64,000 nt of DNA from Pseudomonas sp. PDNC002 (GCF_016919445.1 NZ_CP070356.1:3302001-3366000), one strand, 5' to 3'; counted from the stretch's first letter, positions 42,461 to 51,275 are shown. Program-made: numbers and translations. Notes: a model not told the origin generated them from the letters alone.

Positions 42461-44605
42461 ATGACTGACGCCATCCGTTATGAGAAAGGCCAGGACAACA
42501 TCGTCGTCCTGACCATGGACATGCCTGGCCAGAGCGCCAACACCATGAACGGTGTGTACCGCGAGGCCATGGCCGCCACCGTCGCGCGCCTGGAAGCCGA
42601 GAAGGACTCGATTGCCGGCGTGGTGATCACCTCGGCGAAGAAGACCTTCTTCGCCGGTGGCGACCTGAATGAACTGATCAAGGTCACCAAGGCCGACGCC
42701 CAAGCCTTCTACGAAGGCATCCTGGTGCTCAAGGGCCAGCTGCGGCGCCTGGAAACCCTCGGCAAGCCGGTAGTTGCCGCCATCAACGGCGCAGCCCTGG
42801 GCGGCGGCTGGGAAATCTGCCTGGCCTGCCACCACCGTATCGCCCTGGACGAAAGCCACGTCCAACTCGGCCTGCCGGAAGTCACCCTGGGCCTGCTGCC
42901 TGGCGGCGGCGGGGTAGTGCGCATGGTGCGCCTGCTGGGTCTGGAGAAAGCCCTGCCGTACCTGGTCGAAGGCAAGAAAGTGCGCCCGGACCAGGCGCTC
43001 AAGGCCGGCCTGATTCACCAGCTGGCCTCCAGCCGCGAAGACATGCTGGCCAAGGCCCGCGAATGGATCGCCGCCAACCCGGCCGCCAAGCAGCCGTGGG
43101 ACAGCGCCGGCTACAAGATCCCCGGCGGCACGCCGTCCAGCCCGGCCGTGGCGCAGATGCTCGCCATCGCACCGTCCGTGCTGCGCGACAAGACCAAGGG
43201 CTGCTTCCCGGCGCCGGAGAAGATCATGTGCGCCGCCGTTGAAGGCGCCCAGGTGGACTTCGATACCGCGCAGCTGATCGAGGCGCGCTACTTCACCGAG
43301 CTGACCACCGGCCAGGTGGCGAAGAACATGATCGGCACCTTCTGGTTCCAGCTCAACGAGATCAACGCCGGCAAGTCCCGCCCGCAGGGCATCCCGCCGC
43401 AGCAGACGAAGAAGGTCGGCGTCGTTGGCGCCGGCATGATGGGCGCGGGCATCGCCTACGTCTCGGCTGCTGCCGGCATCGAGGTAGTGCTCAAGGACGT
43501 GTCCATCGAAGCGGCGGAAAAGGGCAAGGCTTACTCCGCCGGCCTGTTGGACAAGAAAGTCGGCAAGGGCCAGATGACTGCCGAGAAACGCGACGCCTTC
43601 CTCGCGCGGATCAAGCCGACCGCCAGTGACGCGGATTTCGAAGGTTGCGACCTGATCATCGAAGCCGTGTTCGAGGACCGCGGCCTGAAGGCCAAGGTCA
43701 GCGCCGCCGCCGAATCCGCCGCGTTGCCGGATGCAGTGATCGCCTCCAACACCTCGACCCTGCCGATCACCGGCCTGGCCCAGGCGGTGGCGCAGCCGCA
43801 GAAGTTCATCGGCCTGCACTTCTTCAGCCCGGTGGACAAGATGCCGCTGGTGGAGATCATCCGTGGCGAGAAGACCGACGACGCCACCCTGGCCCGCGCC
43901 TTCGACTACGTCCTGCAGATCAAGAAGACCCCGATCGTCGTCCACGACAGCCGTGGCTTCTTCACCTCCCGCGTGTTCGGCACCTTCACCAATGAAGGCC
44001 TGGCCATGCTCGGCGAAGGTGTATCGGCGGCGATGATCGAGAACCAGGCGCGCCAGGCCGGCATGCCGGTGGGGCCGCTGGCGATCAGCGATGAAGTGTC
44101 GATGAGCCTGATGACTCACATCCGCGAGCAGACCCGCAAGGACCTGGAGGCCGAAGGCAAGCAATTGCCCAAGCACCCGGCCTTCGCCGTGGTGGACCTG
44201 ATGGTCAACGAGTACAAGCGTCCGGGCAAAGCCGCCGGCGCCGGTTTCTACGACTATCCCGCCAACGGCAAGAAGCACCTGTGGCCGGAGCTGAAGCAGC
44301 GCTTCGAGAAGGCAGATGCGCAGATCTCGCCGGAAGACGTGCGTGATCGCATCCTCTTCATCCAGGCCATCGAGACGGTGCGCTGCGTGGAGGAGGGCGT
44401 GCTGACCTCCACCGCCGACGCCAACATCGGCTCGATCTTCGGCATCGGCTTCGCGGCCTGGAGTGGCGGCGCGCTGCAGTTCATCAACCAATACGGCCTG
44501 AAGGACTTCGTCGCCCGTGCCCAGTACTTGGCCGAGCAGTATGGCGAACGCTTCCTGCCGCCGGCGCTGTTGCTGGAGAAGGCCGCGCGGGGCGAAAGCT
44601 TCTGA
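42461..44605 (+). CDS. Bifunctional enoyl-CoA hydratase / 3-hydroxyacyl-CoA dehydrogenase
   Basis: A 714-residue beta-oxidation multienzyme of the FadB/FadJ type. N-terminal crotonase domain (1-~190): KTFFAGGDLNEL, AAINGAALGGGWEICLACHHRI and GLPEVTLGLLPGGGG with the catalytic Glu. Dehydrogenase domain (~315-500): NAD motif VGVVGAGMMGAGIAYV, EAVFEDRGLK, ASNTSTLPI, and HFFSPVDKM with the catalytic His. Two C-terminal helical repeats follow. It is of the shorter, FadJ-like kind. A weak GGGAAG precedes the ATG. Confidence 0.95.
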   Translation: MTDAIRYEKGQDNIVVLTMDMPGQSANTMNGVYREAMAATVARLEAEKDSIAGVVITSAKKTFFAGGDLNELIKVTKADAQAFYEGILVLKGQLRRLETLGKPVVAAINGAALGGGWEICLACHHRIALDESHVQLGLPEVTLGLLPGGGGVVRMVRLLGLEKALPYLVEGKKVRPDQALKAGLIHQLASSREDMLAKAREWIAANPAAKQPWDSAGYKIPGGTPSSPAVAQMLAIAPSVLRDKTKGCFPAPEKIMCAAVEGAQVDFDTAQLIEARYFTELTTGQVAKNMIGTFWFQLNEINAGKSRPQGIPPQQTKKVGVVGAGMMGAGIAYVSAAAGIEVVLKDVSIEAAEKGKAYSAGLLDKKVGKGQMTAEKRDAFLARIKPTASDADFEGCDLIIEAVFEDRGLKAKVSAAAESAALPDAVIASNTSTLPITGLAQAVAQPQKFIGLHFFSPVDKMPLVEIIRGEKTDDATLARAFDYVLQIKKTPIVVHDSRGFFTSRVFGTFTNEGLAMLGEGVSAAMIENQARQAGMPVGPLAISDEVSMSLMTHIREQTRKDLEAEGKQLPKHPAFAVVDLMVNEYKRPGKAAGAGFYDYPANGKKHLWPELKQRFEKADAQISPEDVRDRILFIQAIETVRCVEEGVLTSTADANIGSIFGIGFAAWSGGALQFINQYGLKDFVARAQYLAEQYGERFLPPALLLEKAARGESF

Positions 44606-44621
44606 GTCGGCTCCTTCGAGA

Positions 44622-44762
44622 GCCCCTAACCCTAACCCTGGCTACGCGCCCCGCTCCTGAGGGAGAGGGGCCCGTTCGGCGCAGGGTGAAACCGAGGCAT
44701 CAGCCGGCACGATCCGCTCCCTCTCCCTCTCCCTCTCCCTCTGGGAGAGGGCTGGGGTGAGG
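44622..44762. repeat. REP-like pair, CCCTCTCCC family, with embedded hexanucleotide repeat
   Basis: CCCTAACCCTAACCCTGGCT and GGGAGAGGGCTGGGGTGAGG flank a unit. At 44717-44742 the hexamer CTCCCT is repeated four times with a partial fifth, a potential slippage site within the repeat. Confidence 0.85.
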
Positions 44763-44796
44763 GCAATCGACTGGCACGGATTTTCAACCGCTCTCT

Positions 44797-44824
44797 AAAA
44801 ACCGGCCCGCGTGGCCGGTTTTTT
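44797..44824 (+). terminator. Intrinsic terminator after FadB-like gene
   Basis: AAAAACCGGCC pairs with GGCCGGTTTTT around a five-base loop and ends in a T run. It sits just upstream of the next gene and so isolates it. Confidence 0.88.
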
Positions 44825-44877
44825 CTTGTCTGCGCAAACCTTAGGATGACGCCTTCCCACCCATCAGGACCGCACCG

Positions 44878-45432
44878 ATGACCGCTCCCGCACTGTTGAT
44901 CATCGACCAGCAAATGGGCATGCGCACCACCCCCGAACCGCGCAACAACCCGCAGGCCGAGCAGCGCATCGGCGAGCTGCTGGCGGCCTGGCGCAAGGCC
45001 GGCTGGCCAGTGGTGCACGTACGGCACATCTCGCGTACGCCGGGGTCGCCGTTCTGGCTGGGCCAGCCCGGCGCGGAATTCCAGCCAGAGCTGGCGCCGC
45101 TGGGCCACGAGCACGTGGTGGAGAAGAACGTCCCCGACGCGTTCATCAACAGCGCCCTGGAGCGCTGGCTGCGGGTGCGCGGCATCGAGTCGGTGGTGAT
45201 CTGCGGCGTCAGCACCAACAACTCGGTGGAAGCCACGGCACGCACGGCGGGCAACCTGGGCTTCGTCACGCGGGTGGTGGCGGACGCCTGCTTCGCCTTC
45301 GAAAAGCGCGATTTCAACGGCGTGCTGCGTGGTGCGGAGGAGGTTCACGCCATGTCCCTGGCCAACTTGCAAGGCGAATATGCGCAGGTGCTGGACGCGA
45401 ACTCGATCCTGCGCGAGTGGTCACTGGACTGA
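44878..45432 (+). CDS. Isochorismatase-like hydrolase with Ser at the Cys position
   Basis: A 184-residue protein of the cysteine-hydrolase fold. Asp10 (LLIIDQQMGM) and Lys83 (VVEKNVPDAF) are present; the nucleophile loop reads GVSTNNSVEATAR, putting Ser116 where Cys is expected. The N-N-S-V-E version occurs in a nicotinamidase-related subfamily of unassigned function. No signal peptide. It is distinct in sequence from the similar gene at 5.2 kb. Confidence 0.88.
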   Translation: MTAPALLIIDQQMGMRTTPEPRNNPQAEQRIGELLAAWRKAGWPVVHVRHISRTPGSPFWLGQPGAEFQPELAPLGHEHVVEKNVPDAFINSALERWLRVRGIESVVICGVSTNNSVEATARTAGNLGFVTRVVADACFAFEKRDFNGVLRGAEEVHAMSLANLQGEYAQVLDANSILREWSLD

Positions 45433-45514
45433 ATCCTTGCCAACCGGCCGTCACCCCTGTGCGCCGATGCAATTGAAGGAAGTCGGTTTTTCCGGTATTT
45501 CCCCTGAAATTCCT

Positions 45515-45543
45515 GCACAAGAATCGGCCTCGGCATCTTGTGC
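45515..45543. promoter_or_regulatory. Inverted repeat upstream of amidotransferase gene
   Basis: GCACAAGA and TCTTGTGC are exact inverted copies with a 13-base spacer, about 95 bases before the ATG at 45637. Possible operator; regulator unknown. Confidence 0.35.
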
Positions 45544-45636
45544 GGTGAAAAAATAGGGCGTAATTTTCACGCGCGTTTCATCAGTGTCAGGAAAACCATC
45601 CTTATCAGCCGCTAACCCCCCAGGAATCACCCCTGC

Positions 45637-46374
45637 ATGTCGTTGCACATCTGCATTCTGGAAACCGACATCCTCCGCCCCGAACTCATCGACCAGTACA
45701 AGGGCTATGGCTGGATGTTCCAGCAACTGTTCGCCAAGCAACCCGTTCCGGCCGAGTTCAAGGTCTACAACGTGGTGGAAGGGCATTACCCGCCCGACGA
45801 TGAGAAGTTCGACGCGTACCTGGTGACCGGCAGCAAGGCGGACTCCTTCGGCACTGATCCCTGGATCCAGACCCTCAAGGACTACGTGCTCAAGCTCTAC
45901 CAGCGCGGCGACAAGCTGCTGGGCGTTTGCTTCGGTCACCAGTTGCTGGCGCTGGTGCTCGGCGGCAAGGCCGAGCGCGCCGGTCAGGGCTGGGGCGTGG
46001 GTATCCACGACTATCGCGTCGAAGAGCAGTCGGAATGGATGAGCCCGTCACTGGGTGACGGCCTGACCCTGCTGGTCAGCCACCAGGACCAGGTTACCGA
46101 GCTGCCGCACGGCGCGCGCCGCATCGCTTCCAGTGATTTCTGCCCGAACGCCGCCTACGCCATCGGCGACCAGGTGCTGTGCTTCCAGGGCCATCCGGAG
46201 TTCCAGAGCGACTATTCCCAGGCGATCCTGGAACTGCGCAAGCACATCTTCAGTGAGCCGGTATTCCAGTCCGGTATCGACAGCCTCGCGCGCCCGCACC
46301 AGGGCGCCGTGGTGGGCGAGTGGATGATGCGCTTCGTCCAGCAAGGCCGTGACGCGAAGAAAAGCGCCGCCTGA
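45637..46374 (+). CDS. GMP-synthase-like glutamine amidotransferase
   Basis: A 245-residue stand-alone GATase1 protein. Cys98 lies in GVCFGHQLLALVLGG, and His186 and Glu188 in FQGHPEFQ complete the triad; VTGSKADSF forms the oxyanion-side loop. It resembles the YfeJ-like group rather than the 27.7-kb paralogue. A terminator follows directly. Biological substrate unknown. Confidence 0.88.
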   Translation: MSLHICILETDILRPELIDQYKGYGWMFQQLFAKQPVPAEFKVYNVVEGHYPPDDEKFDAYLVTGSKADSFGTDPWIQTLKDYVLKLYQRGDKLLGVCFGHQLLALVLGGKAERAGQGWGVGIHDYRVEEQSEWMSPSLGDGLTLLVSHQDQVTELPHGARRIASSDFCPNAAYAIGDQVLCFQGHPEFQSDYSQAILELRKHIFSEPVFQSGIDSLARPHQGAVVGEWMMRFVQQGRDAKKSAA

Positions 46375-46392
46375 TCGCTGTTGTGCTGAATG

Positions 46393-46420
46393 AAAACGCC
46401 GCTCCCTTGAGCGGCGTTTT
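46393..46420 (+). terminator. Intrinsic terminator after amidotransferase gene
   Basis: AAAACGCCGCTC pairs with GAGCGGCGTTTT around a four-base loop. Confidence 0.9.
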
Positions 46421-46474
46421 CATTTGTGTGCGTGGGGCGGCGGTCTTTGATGAAGATTGTGCGAATTGGACCCG

Positions 46475-46536
46475 ATCGCGGACGGAGTCCGCTCCTACGC
46501 TGGCCGGCGAGCGTAGGAGCGGACTCCGTCCGCGAT
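46475..46536. repeat. Perfect long REP palindrome
   Basis: Arms of 27 bases (46475-46501 and 46510-46536) are exact reverse complements with an eight-base loop GGCCGGCG. The arm includes ATCGCGGACGGAGTCCGCTC. It lies between convergent genes. Confidence 0.95.
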
Positions 46537-46556
46537 TGCCTTCCGGCGTGCACGGA

Positions 46557-47528
46557 TCACAACCAATCCGCCTGCTTGAAGCTGATGTACAGCCCGACGC
46601 ACCCCAGCGCCAGCAACCCCATGATCAGGAAATAGCCGTAGTGCCAGCGCAATTCCGGGATGTACTCGAAGTTCATCCCGTAGATGCCGGCCACGGCGGT
46701 GGGGAAGGCGAGAATGGCCGCCCAGGCGGCGAACTTGCGTTGCACCACGCTCTGTCGTGAAGACTCCAGCGCCAGCCCGACCTCGATGGTCTGGGTGGCC
46801 ACGTCGCGCAGGGTGGTGAGGTCTTCCAGCAGGCGGTTGACGTGGATCGCCACATCGCGGAAGTAGGGGCGCATCTGCTTGTCGATGAAGGGGAAGTCCA
46901 GGCGTTGCAGCTCCTGGCAGATCTCCACCATGGGCGCGGCGTAGTGCTTGAGTTTGAGCACCTCGCGGCGCAGGCCGTAGATCTTTTCGATCTGCTCCTG
47001 GGTCAGCGATTTGCGCAGCACCTGCTGCTCAACCTCCTCGATCTCTTCGCGGATCGCCTCCACCACCGGTTCGTAGTTGCTCATCACGAAGTCCAGCAGG
47101 GCGTAGAGCACGAAGTCGGTGCCATGGGCCAGCAGCAGCGGCCGTGCCTCGCAGCGCTGTCGGACTTGGGCGTAGGACTGGGAAAAACCGTGGCGCGCGC
47201 TGATGATGTAGCCGATGCCGGCGAACAGATGGGTCTCCACGAACATCAGCCGGCTATCGGCGCGGATCGGTGAATAGACGACGATGAATAGCGCGTCGCC
47301 GAAGGTTTCCAGCTTCGGTCGGCTGTGCTTTTCCAGCGCGTCGGCGACGGCCAGTTCGTGCAGGTTGAATTGCCGCTGCAGGTTGGCCATTTCCTCGGGG
47401 GTCGGTTCCTGCAGGCCGGTCCAGACGAAGTGGTCGGGCTGGCATGCCCAGCGGTAGCCATCCTCCAGCGCAATGTCGGAGACCTTGTAGCCCTTGCTAT
47501 AGACGGCGGAAGCAATGACTCGGCCCAT
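46557..47528 (-). CDS. CorA-family divalent cation channel
   Basis: A 323-residue inner-membrane protein of the CorA family, which moves Mg2+ (or Zn2+ in ZntB-like members). A large cytoplasmic N-terminal domain with long helices (IREEIEEVEQQVLRKSLTQEQI) is followed by two C-terminal transmembrane helices; the pore signature YGMNF ends the first. The usual acidic periplasmic loop appears as EYIPELRWHYG. The ATG at 47528 is used; longer in-frame starts would run into the upstream gene. Confidence 0.92.
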   Translation of the reverse strand: MGRVIASAVYSKGYKVSDIALEDGYRWACQPDHFVWTGLQEPTPEEMANLQRQFNLHELAVADALEKHSRPKLETFGDALFIVVYSPIRADSRLMFVETHLFAGIGYIISARHGFSQSYAQVRQRCEARPLLLAHGTDFVLYALLDFVMSNYEPVVEAIREEIEEVEQQVLRKSLTQEQIEKIYGLRREVLKLKHYAAPMVEICQELQRLDFPFIDKQMRPYFRDVAIHVNRLLEDLTTLRDVATQTIEVGLALESSRQSVVQRKFAAWAAILAFPTAVAGIYGMNFEYIPELRWHYGYFLIMGLLALGCVGLYISFKQADWL

Positions 47529-47616
47529 GGCGATGCCCACCCTGCAGCTGGAATTGGCGTGATGTCTGGCTGCGTTCAGTGTTGGACAGCCTGGCGCGAC
47601 GCGCCAGCCGGCGGGG

Positions 47617-47838
47617 TCAGGAGTGAGGGGCGAGGGAGTCCTGGAGGCCTTGCAGCGCGACTGGCAGCGCCTGGTTGAAGCGCTGGAACAGGCTGGTGCG
47701 GTCGACGTCATCCACGGGGGCACGGCGCGCGCCATCGAAGCCGGCGGCCAGGGCGGTGACCACGAGAATCACGATGGTGTAGAGCCCCAGGGCAGCGAGG
47801 GCGCCGTTGCGAGCGTAGCGGTGGGCTTGGCGATTCAT
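47617..47838 (-). CDS. Small membrane protein of unknown function
   Basis: A 73-residue protein with a basic N-terminus (MNRQAHRYARNG), one hydrophobic helix (ALAALGLYTIVILVVTALAAG) and a polar tail probably in the periplasm. The frame is open further upstream to 48021, but the ATG at 47838 starts just before the helix. It precedes corA on the same strand by 88 bases. No family recognised. Confidence 0.6.
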   Translation of the reverse strand: MNRQAHRYARNGALAALGLYTIVILVVTALAAGFDGARRAPVDDVDRTSLFQRFNQALPVALQGLQDSLAPHS

Positions 47839-48125
47839 GCTGGCGACCTGGGTAGGGGGGAGCGATGGCCTAGTGTTGCTGTGGTCGATTCGATTGAATA
47901 ACGATACCGAATGGTTCTGGATATCAGGCAAATTGATAGATGCGGGTGGCACGGAAACCAGGCGCAAGGGTGATGTCAGCAGAGCGCTGTCGGAGGTTTC
48001 CGGGACTGTGGCGGGCTTCATGGCTGCTTGACCCTCGTCAAGGAGAGGGAGTCCACCCGGCGTAACGTGGAAATCAGTTGGTGGCGCGAGGCCGCCAAGG
48101 ACTTCCCGGACGCAAGGAACCCCCC

Positions 48126-48632
48126 ATGATTCGATACGTTGAAGGCGACATTCTGCTGAGCAAGGCCCAGGTCATCGCGCACGGCATCGCCCCGCAGGAC
48201 CATTTCGACAGCGGGCTGGCGCTGGACCTGCGCGAACGCTGGCCGTCGATGGTGCGTGACTACCGTCATGCTTCGCACTCGCATGCGCCGAAGCCGGGTG
48301 CAATCTGGATCTGGTCGGGTGTCGACGCCGATGGCGCTACCCGTTGCATCGCCAACCTGCTCACGCAGGGCATGCAGGGGGAGGGGCGTGGGGCGAAACC
48401 GGCCGGAGCGGCCCTGGAGAACGTCAGCCACTGTCTGAAGGAATTGGCGAAGTACGTGCAAAGCGAGCACGTCGCAAGCCTGGCGTTGCCCTGCCTGGCG
48501 ACCGGGGTCGGTGGGCTGGACTGGAAAGAGGTCAAGCCGTTGGTGGAGCGGTACTTGGGCGACCTGGATATCCCGGTGGTGGTCTACGAGACCTACCGGC
48601 GGGGTGTTGCGGCAGCAGAGAAGCTGAGCTGA
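48126..48632 (+). CDS. Macro-domain protein
   Basis: A 168-residue single macro domain (ADP-ribose-binding fold) of the ALC1/TARG1-like branch: VEGDILLSKAQVIAHGIA near the N-terminus, SGLALDLRERWP as the catalytic-loop region, and LALPCLATGVGGLDWKEVKPLV in the phosphate loop. It may bind ADP-ribose or remove it from nucleic acid or protein, in the style of toxin reversal, but no DarT or other ADP-ribosyltransferase is adjacent. AAGGA precedes the ATG. Confidence 0.85.
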   Translation: MIRYVEGDILLSKAQVIAHGIAPQDHFDSGLALDLRERWPSMVRDYRHASHSHAPKPGAIWIWSGVDADGATRCIANLLTQGMQGEGRGAKPAGAALENVSHCLKELAKYVQSEHVASLALPCLATGVGGLDWKEVKPLVERYLGDLDIPVVVYETYRRGVAAAEKLS

Positions 48633-48650
48633 GGTTACGCTGGCGCCCCT

Positions 48651-48679
48651 GAAAAGCCCGGCTTCAGGCCGGGCTTTTC
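48651..48679. terminator. Terminator between macro-domain and small exported protein genes
   Basis: GAAAAGCCCGGC pairs with GCCGGGCTTTTC around a five-base loop, between convergent genes. Confidence 0.9.
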
Positions 48680-48738
48680 GCTTCGGGCTCGACTGCATGA
48701 CGTCACCTGCTGCAGGCGGCTGCTGGGGTGTGAAGGTT

Positions 48739-48930
48739 TCAGCCCTGCTTGGCGGCGGCTTCGACGTTCACCTGGCTGGCGGACTGCTCGGATTGCTGCT
48801 GCTGGATGGCAGCCTGGGTCATGTGAACCATGCGGTCCTGCATCAGCGAGGACTCTTCGGCGAAGCTGGCTTGAGCGGCAAAGGCGGTAGCGGCGGCCAG
48901 GACGCTGGCGGCGATGATGTTGAGTTTCAT
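48739..48930 (-). CDS. Small exported Gln-rich protein
   Basis: A 63-residue protein: signal peptide MKLNIIAASVLAAATAFAAQASFA, then a ~40-residue mature part rich in Gln, Ser and Ala (TQAAIQQQQSEQSASQ). GAGGTG lies eight bases before the ATG at 48930. Probably periplasmic; similar short exported proteins are common in Pseudomonas and have no known role. Confidence 0.7.
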   Translation of the reverse strand: MKLNIIAASVLAAATAFAAQASFAEESSLMQDRMVHMTQAAIQQQQSEQSASQVNVEAAAKQG

Positions 48931-49045
48931 GATGAACACCTCGGTTGGTTTGTTTGGGTTCATCTATAGGTTAATGCGTAATAATTTTTGAAAAATAGCA
49001 AACAGGCTTAATCAGTGTTGCCTTATAGGTAATAGTGGTGGCATG

Positions 49046-49074
49046 AAAAAGCCCGGCATGAGCCGGGCTTTTTT
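49046..49074 (-). terminator. Terminator after enoyl-CoA hydratase gene
   Basis: AAAAAGCCCGGC pairs with GCCGGGCTTTTT around a four-base loop; it lies 12 bases beyond the stop of the leftward hydratase gene. Confidence 0.88.
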
Positions 49075-49086
49075 ATGCCTGGGCGA

Positions 49087-49776
49087 TCAGGCCAGGTGCT
49101 GTTTGTCCAGCTCGATGGACTTGTCGAGGGTTTCCAGCAACTGCTTGCGCACCTTCAGCTTGGTATTGCGGTGGGCGGTCATGTTCAGTTTCTTCAGGTG
49201 CTGGGCGGCTTCCTGGGCGGCGGCCAGCAGCTGTTCGGCCGGCACCACCTTGTCGAGAAAGCCAGCATCCACGGCGTCGCGCGGGTTGAACATCTCGGCA
49301 TTCACCACCGAGCGGGTGAAGGCGGAGCGGCGCAGGCGATCACGGGCGAGTTCGATACCGACGTGGTGCATGGTCATGCCGATGGCCACTTCGTTCAGGC
49401 CGATCTGGAACGGGCCGTCGACGCCGATACGGTAGTCTGCCGAGAGCAGGATGAAGGCACCCTTGGCCACCGCGTGGCCGGTGCAGGCGACGATGATCGG
49501 GAACGGGTGCGCGAGCATGCGGCGCGCCAGCGTGGAACCGGCAGCGACCAGCTTCACTGCGTTTTCCGGCCCGGAAGTCATCACCTTGAGGTCGTAGCCG
49601 CCGGAGAGGATGCCCGGCTGGCCGGTCACGATGACGATCGCGCGGTCTTTCTCAGCCTGATCCAGCGCCTGGTTGAACGCGTCGATGACCGCCGGGGAGA
49701 TCGCGTTCACCTTGCCGTTGTTCAGGGTCAGGGTGGCGATGCCGTCTTCGAATTGGTAGCTGATCAGGTCACTCAT
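49087..49776 (-). CDS. Enoyl-CoA hydratase/isomerase family protein
   Basis: A 229-residue crotonase-fold protein, slightly short for the family. GILSGGYDLKVM forms the first oxyanion strand and ACTGHAVAKGAFILLSADYRIG the second. The usual catalytic Glu region reads NEVAIGMTMHHVG, so at least one acidic residue is retained. The ATG at 49776 has AGGA nine bases upstream. Synteny suggests PA1748 (from memory). The acyl-CoA substrate is unknown. Confidence 0.9.
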   Translation of the reverse strand: MSDLISYQFEDGIATLTLNNGKVNAISPAVIDAFNQALDQAEKDRAIVIVTGQPGILSGGYDLKVMTSGPENAVKLVAAGSTLARRMLAHPFPIIVACTGHAVAKGAFILLSADYRIGVDGPFQIGLNEVAIGMTMHHVGIELARDRLRRSAFTRSVVNAEMFNPRDAVDAGFLDKVVPAEQLLAAAQEAAQHLKKLNMTAHRNTKLKVRKQLLETLDKSIELDKQHLA

Positions 49777-50000
49777 GGCAGAAAATCCTGGGTTGGAAGT
49801 GGGCCAGAACATACTGACGTGGACCTTGGGCGTAAAGCGATTTGACTGACTGGTGAGTCAGCGCTGTGCCATGAATTTCCGTCCATTTCTGTGCGCTATG
49901 CACGCATTTTCAGACGCCTCTCGTGGAGGGGCGCCAGGTGTACTGTTAAGCTGCCAGTATCCCTACGCCCCGCCCCCGCACAATCCAGGATGTGCATTCC

Positions 50001-51275
50001 ATGTCGAAGATCATCAAGTGGTCCCTTCTGGCCGTCGTTGCGGTGGCCCTGATCATCAAGGCCTCGCTCTGGCTGTCGGTCCGCAGCGTGGTGAATGACG
50101 CCATCGCCCGCGTATCGCCGTTCATGGAAATCACCTATGGCGGGATTTCCTCCTCGTTCGACGGTCGCGTCGGCTTGCAGAACGTGGTGATCAACGTGCC
50201 CATGGCGCGGGACAGCCTCAAGGTTGCCCATGCCCAGCTCAAGTTCAATGGCCTGCGCGAACTGCTCAGCTTCAAGGAGCGCCTGGCCGACGGCAAGCTG
50301 CCGGAGCAGATGTCCGTTGACCTGAGCGGCGTGGAGCTGCAGATCCATGGTCCGTTCATGCAGTCGCTCTACGCACAGCCGGCGGAAAAGAGCGCCTTCA
50401 CTGCGCTGAGCGAAGTGGCTTGCGGCAACGTGCGCAACATCGGTGTGGATGAACTGCTGCAGATGGGGTATCGCACCCTGCAGTCGGACATCGAGTTCTC
50501 CTACCGCCTGCAACCGGGCGCGCAGAAGCTGACCTTCGATCTGCGCAGCGACACGCGCGACATGCTGGACATGCACACCAGCATGACGTTGATGAACGTC
50601 TCGGAGCGCCCCGGCGACATGCGCGTGAATCCACCGCGCGTGTCCCAGGTCGTCGTGGAAATGAACGACAACCAGTACCAGCGTCGGGTCAGCGAGTTCT
50701 GCCGGGGCAAGCTCGGCCTCGACCAGCAGGCTTATATGGCGTTGTCGCTGGAGCAATTCGACAAGGCACTGCGGCTGCAGCGTATTGCGCTGGACAAGCC
50801 GGTACTCGACGCCTACGGCCGCTACCTGAACGATCCGCGCTCGCTGCGTGTCGAGTTGACGCCCACTGAAGGCATGGCGTGGGACGGGCTACAATTTTTC
50901 GAGCCGAAGGATGTGATCCAGATGCTGCATCCGACCGTCCTAGTGAACCAGCAAGCGGTTTCCCCGCTGGGGTTCGCCTGGGTCGATCCACTGAAGAGAA
51001 AAATCACGCCGGAAAGCGATCTTCAAATGGTTTCGGCCCAAGAAACGGTTGAGTCGCAGGCCAGAACGCAGCAATATGAGTTCGTTAGCGTTGAAAGCCT
51101 TGCCCAGTACACCGGCAAGCGCCTGCAGTTCATCACGTTCGATGGTGCCTATTACCAGGGTGTGCTGCACAAGGTGGAGAACGGTCGAGCCTACATCACG
51201 GTCCTGATGGGGACTGGCTCGGCGCAGATGTTCCTCCGCCTGAACAAGATCAATCAGGTACGGGTCATGTTGTGA
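50001..51275 (+). CDS. Membrane-anchored protein of unknown function
   Basis: A 424-residue protein with one N-terminal hydrophobic helix (WSLLAVVAVALIIKASLWL) and a large periplasmic part. The first two thirds contain beta-rich stretches (GISSSFDGRVGLQNVVINVP, SDIEFSYRLQPGAQKLTFDL) reminiscent of AsmA/DUF2125-like lipid-transfer or envelope proteins, but I cannot assign a family with confidence. The last 60 residues (YTGKRLQFITFDGAYYQGVL) look like a small Sm-like beta domain. ATG at 50001 with AGGA upstream; an in-frame GTG at 49992 adds three residues. Confidence 0.75.
   Translation: MSKIIKWSLLAVVAVALIIKASLWLSVRSVVNDAIARVSPFMEITYGGISSSFDGRVGLQNVVINVPMARDSLKVAHAQLKFNGLRELLSFKERLADGKLPEQMSVDLSGVELQIHGPFMQSLYAQPAEKSAFTALSEVACGNVRNIGVDELLQMGYRTLQSDIEFSYRLQPGAQKLTFDLRSDTRDMLDMHTSMTLMNVSERPGDMRVNPPRVSQVVVEMNDNQYQRRVSEFCRGKLGLDQQAYMALSLEQFDKALRLQRIALDKPVLDAYGRYLNDPRSLRVELTPTEGMAWDGLQFFEPKDVIQMLHPTVLVNQQAVSPLGFAWVDPLKRKITPESDLQMVSAQETVESQARTQQYEFVSVESLAQYTGKRLQFITFDGAYYQGVLHKVENGRAYITVLMGTGSAQMFLRLNKINQVRVML

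Noticed and set aside
42365-44491. A 708-residue open frame on the minus strand
   Set aside because: Exact antisense of the FadB-like gene, whose motifs are intact. Composition (H, G, A, D, V-rich) is that of a third-position GC shadow.
44772-44790. CTGGCACGGATTTTCAACC as a sigma-54 promoter
   Set aside because: The -12 GC is absent, and the site lies upstream of a terminator.
47839-48021. Longer N-terminus of the small membrane protein upstream of corA
   Set aside because: The extra 61 residues show no conservation-like pattern and would place a long Ser/Pro-rich segment before the helix; the ATG at 47838 is more plausible.
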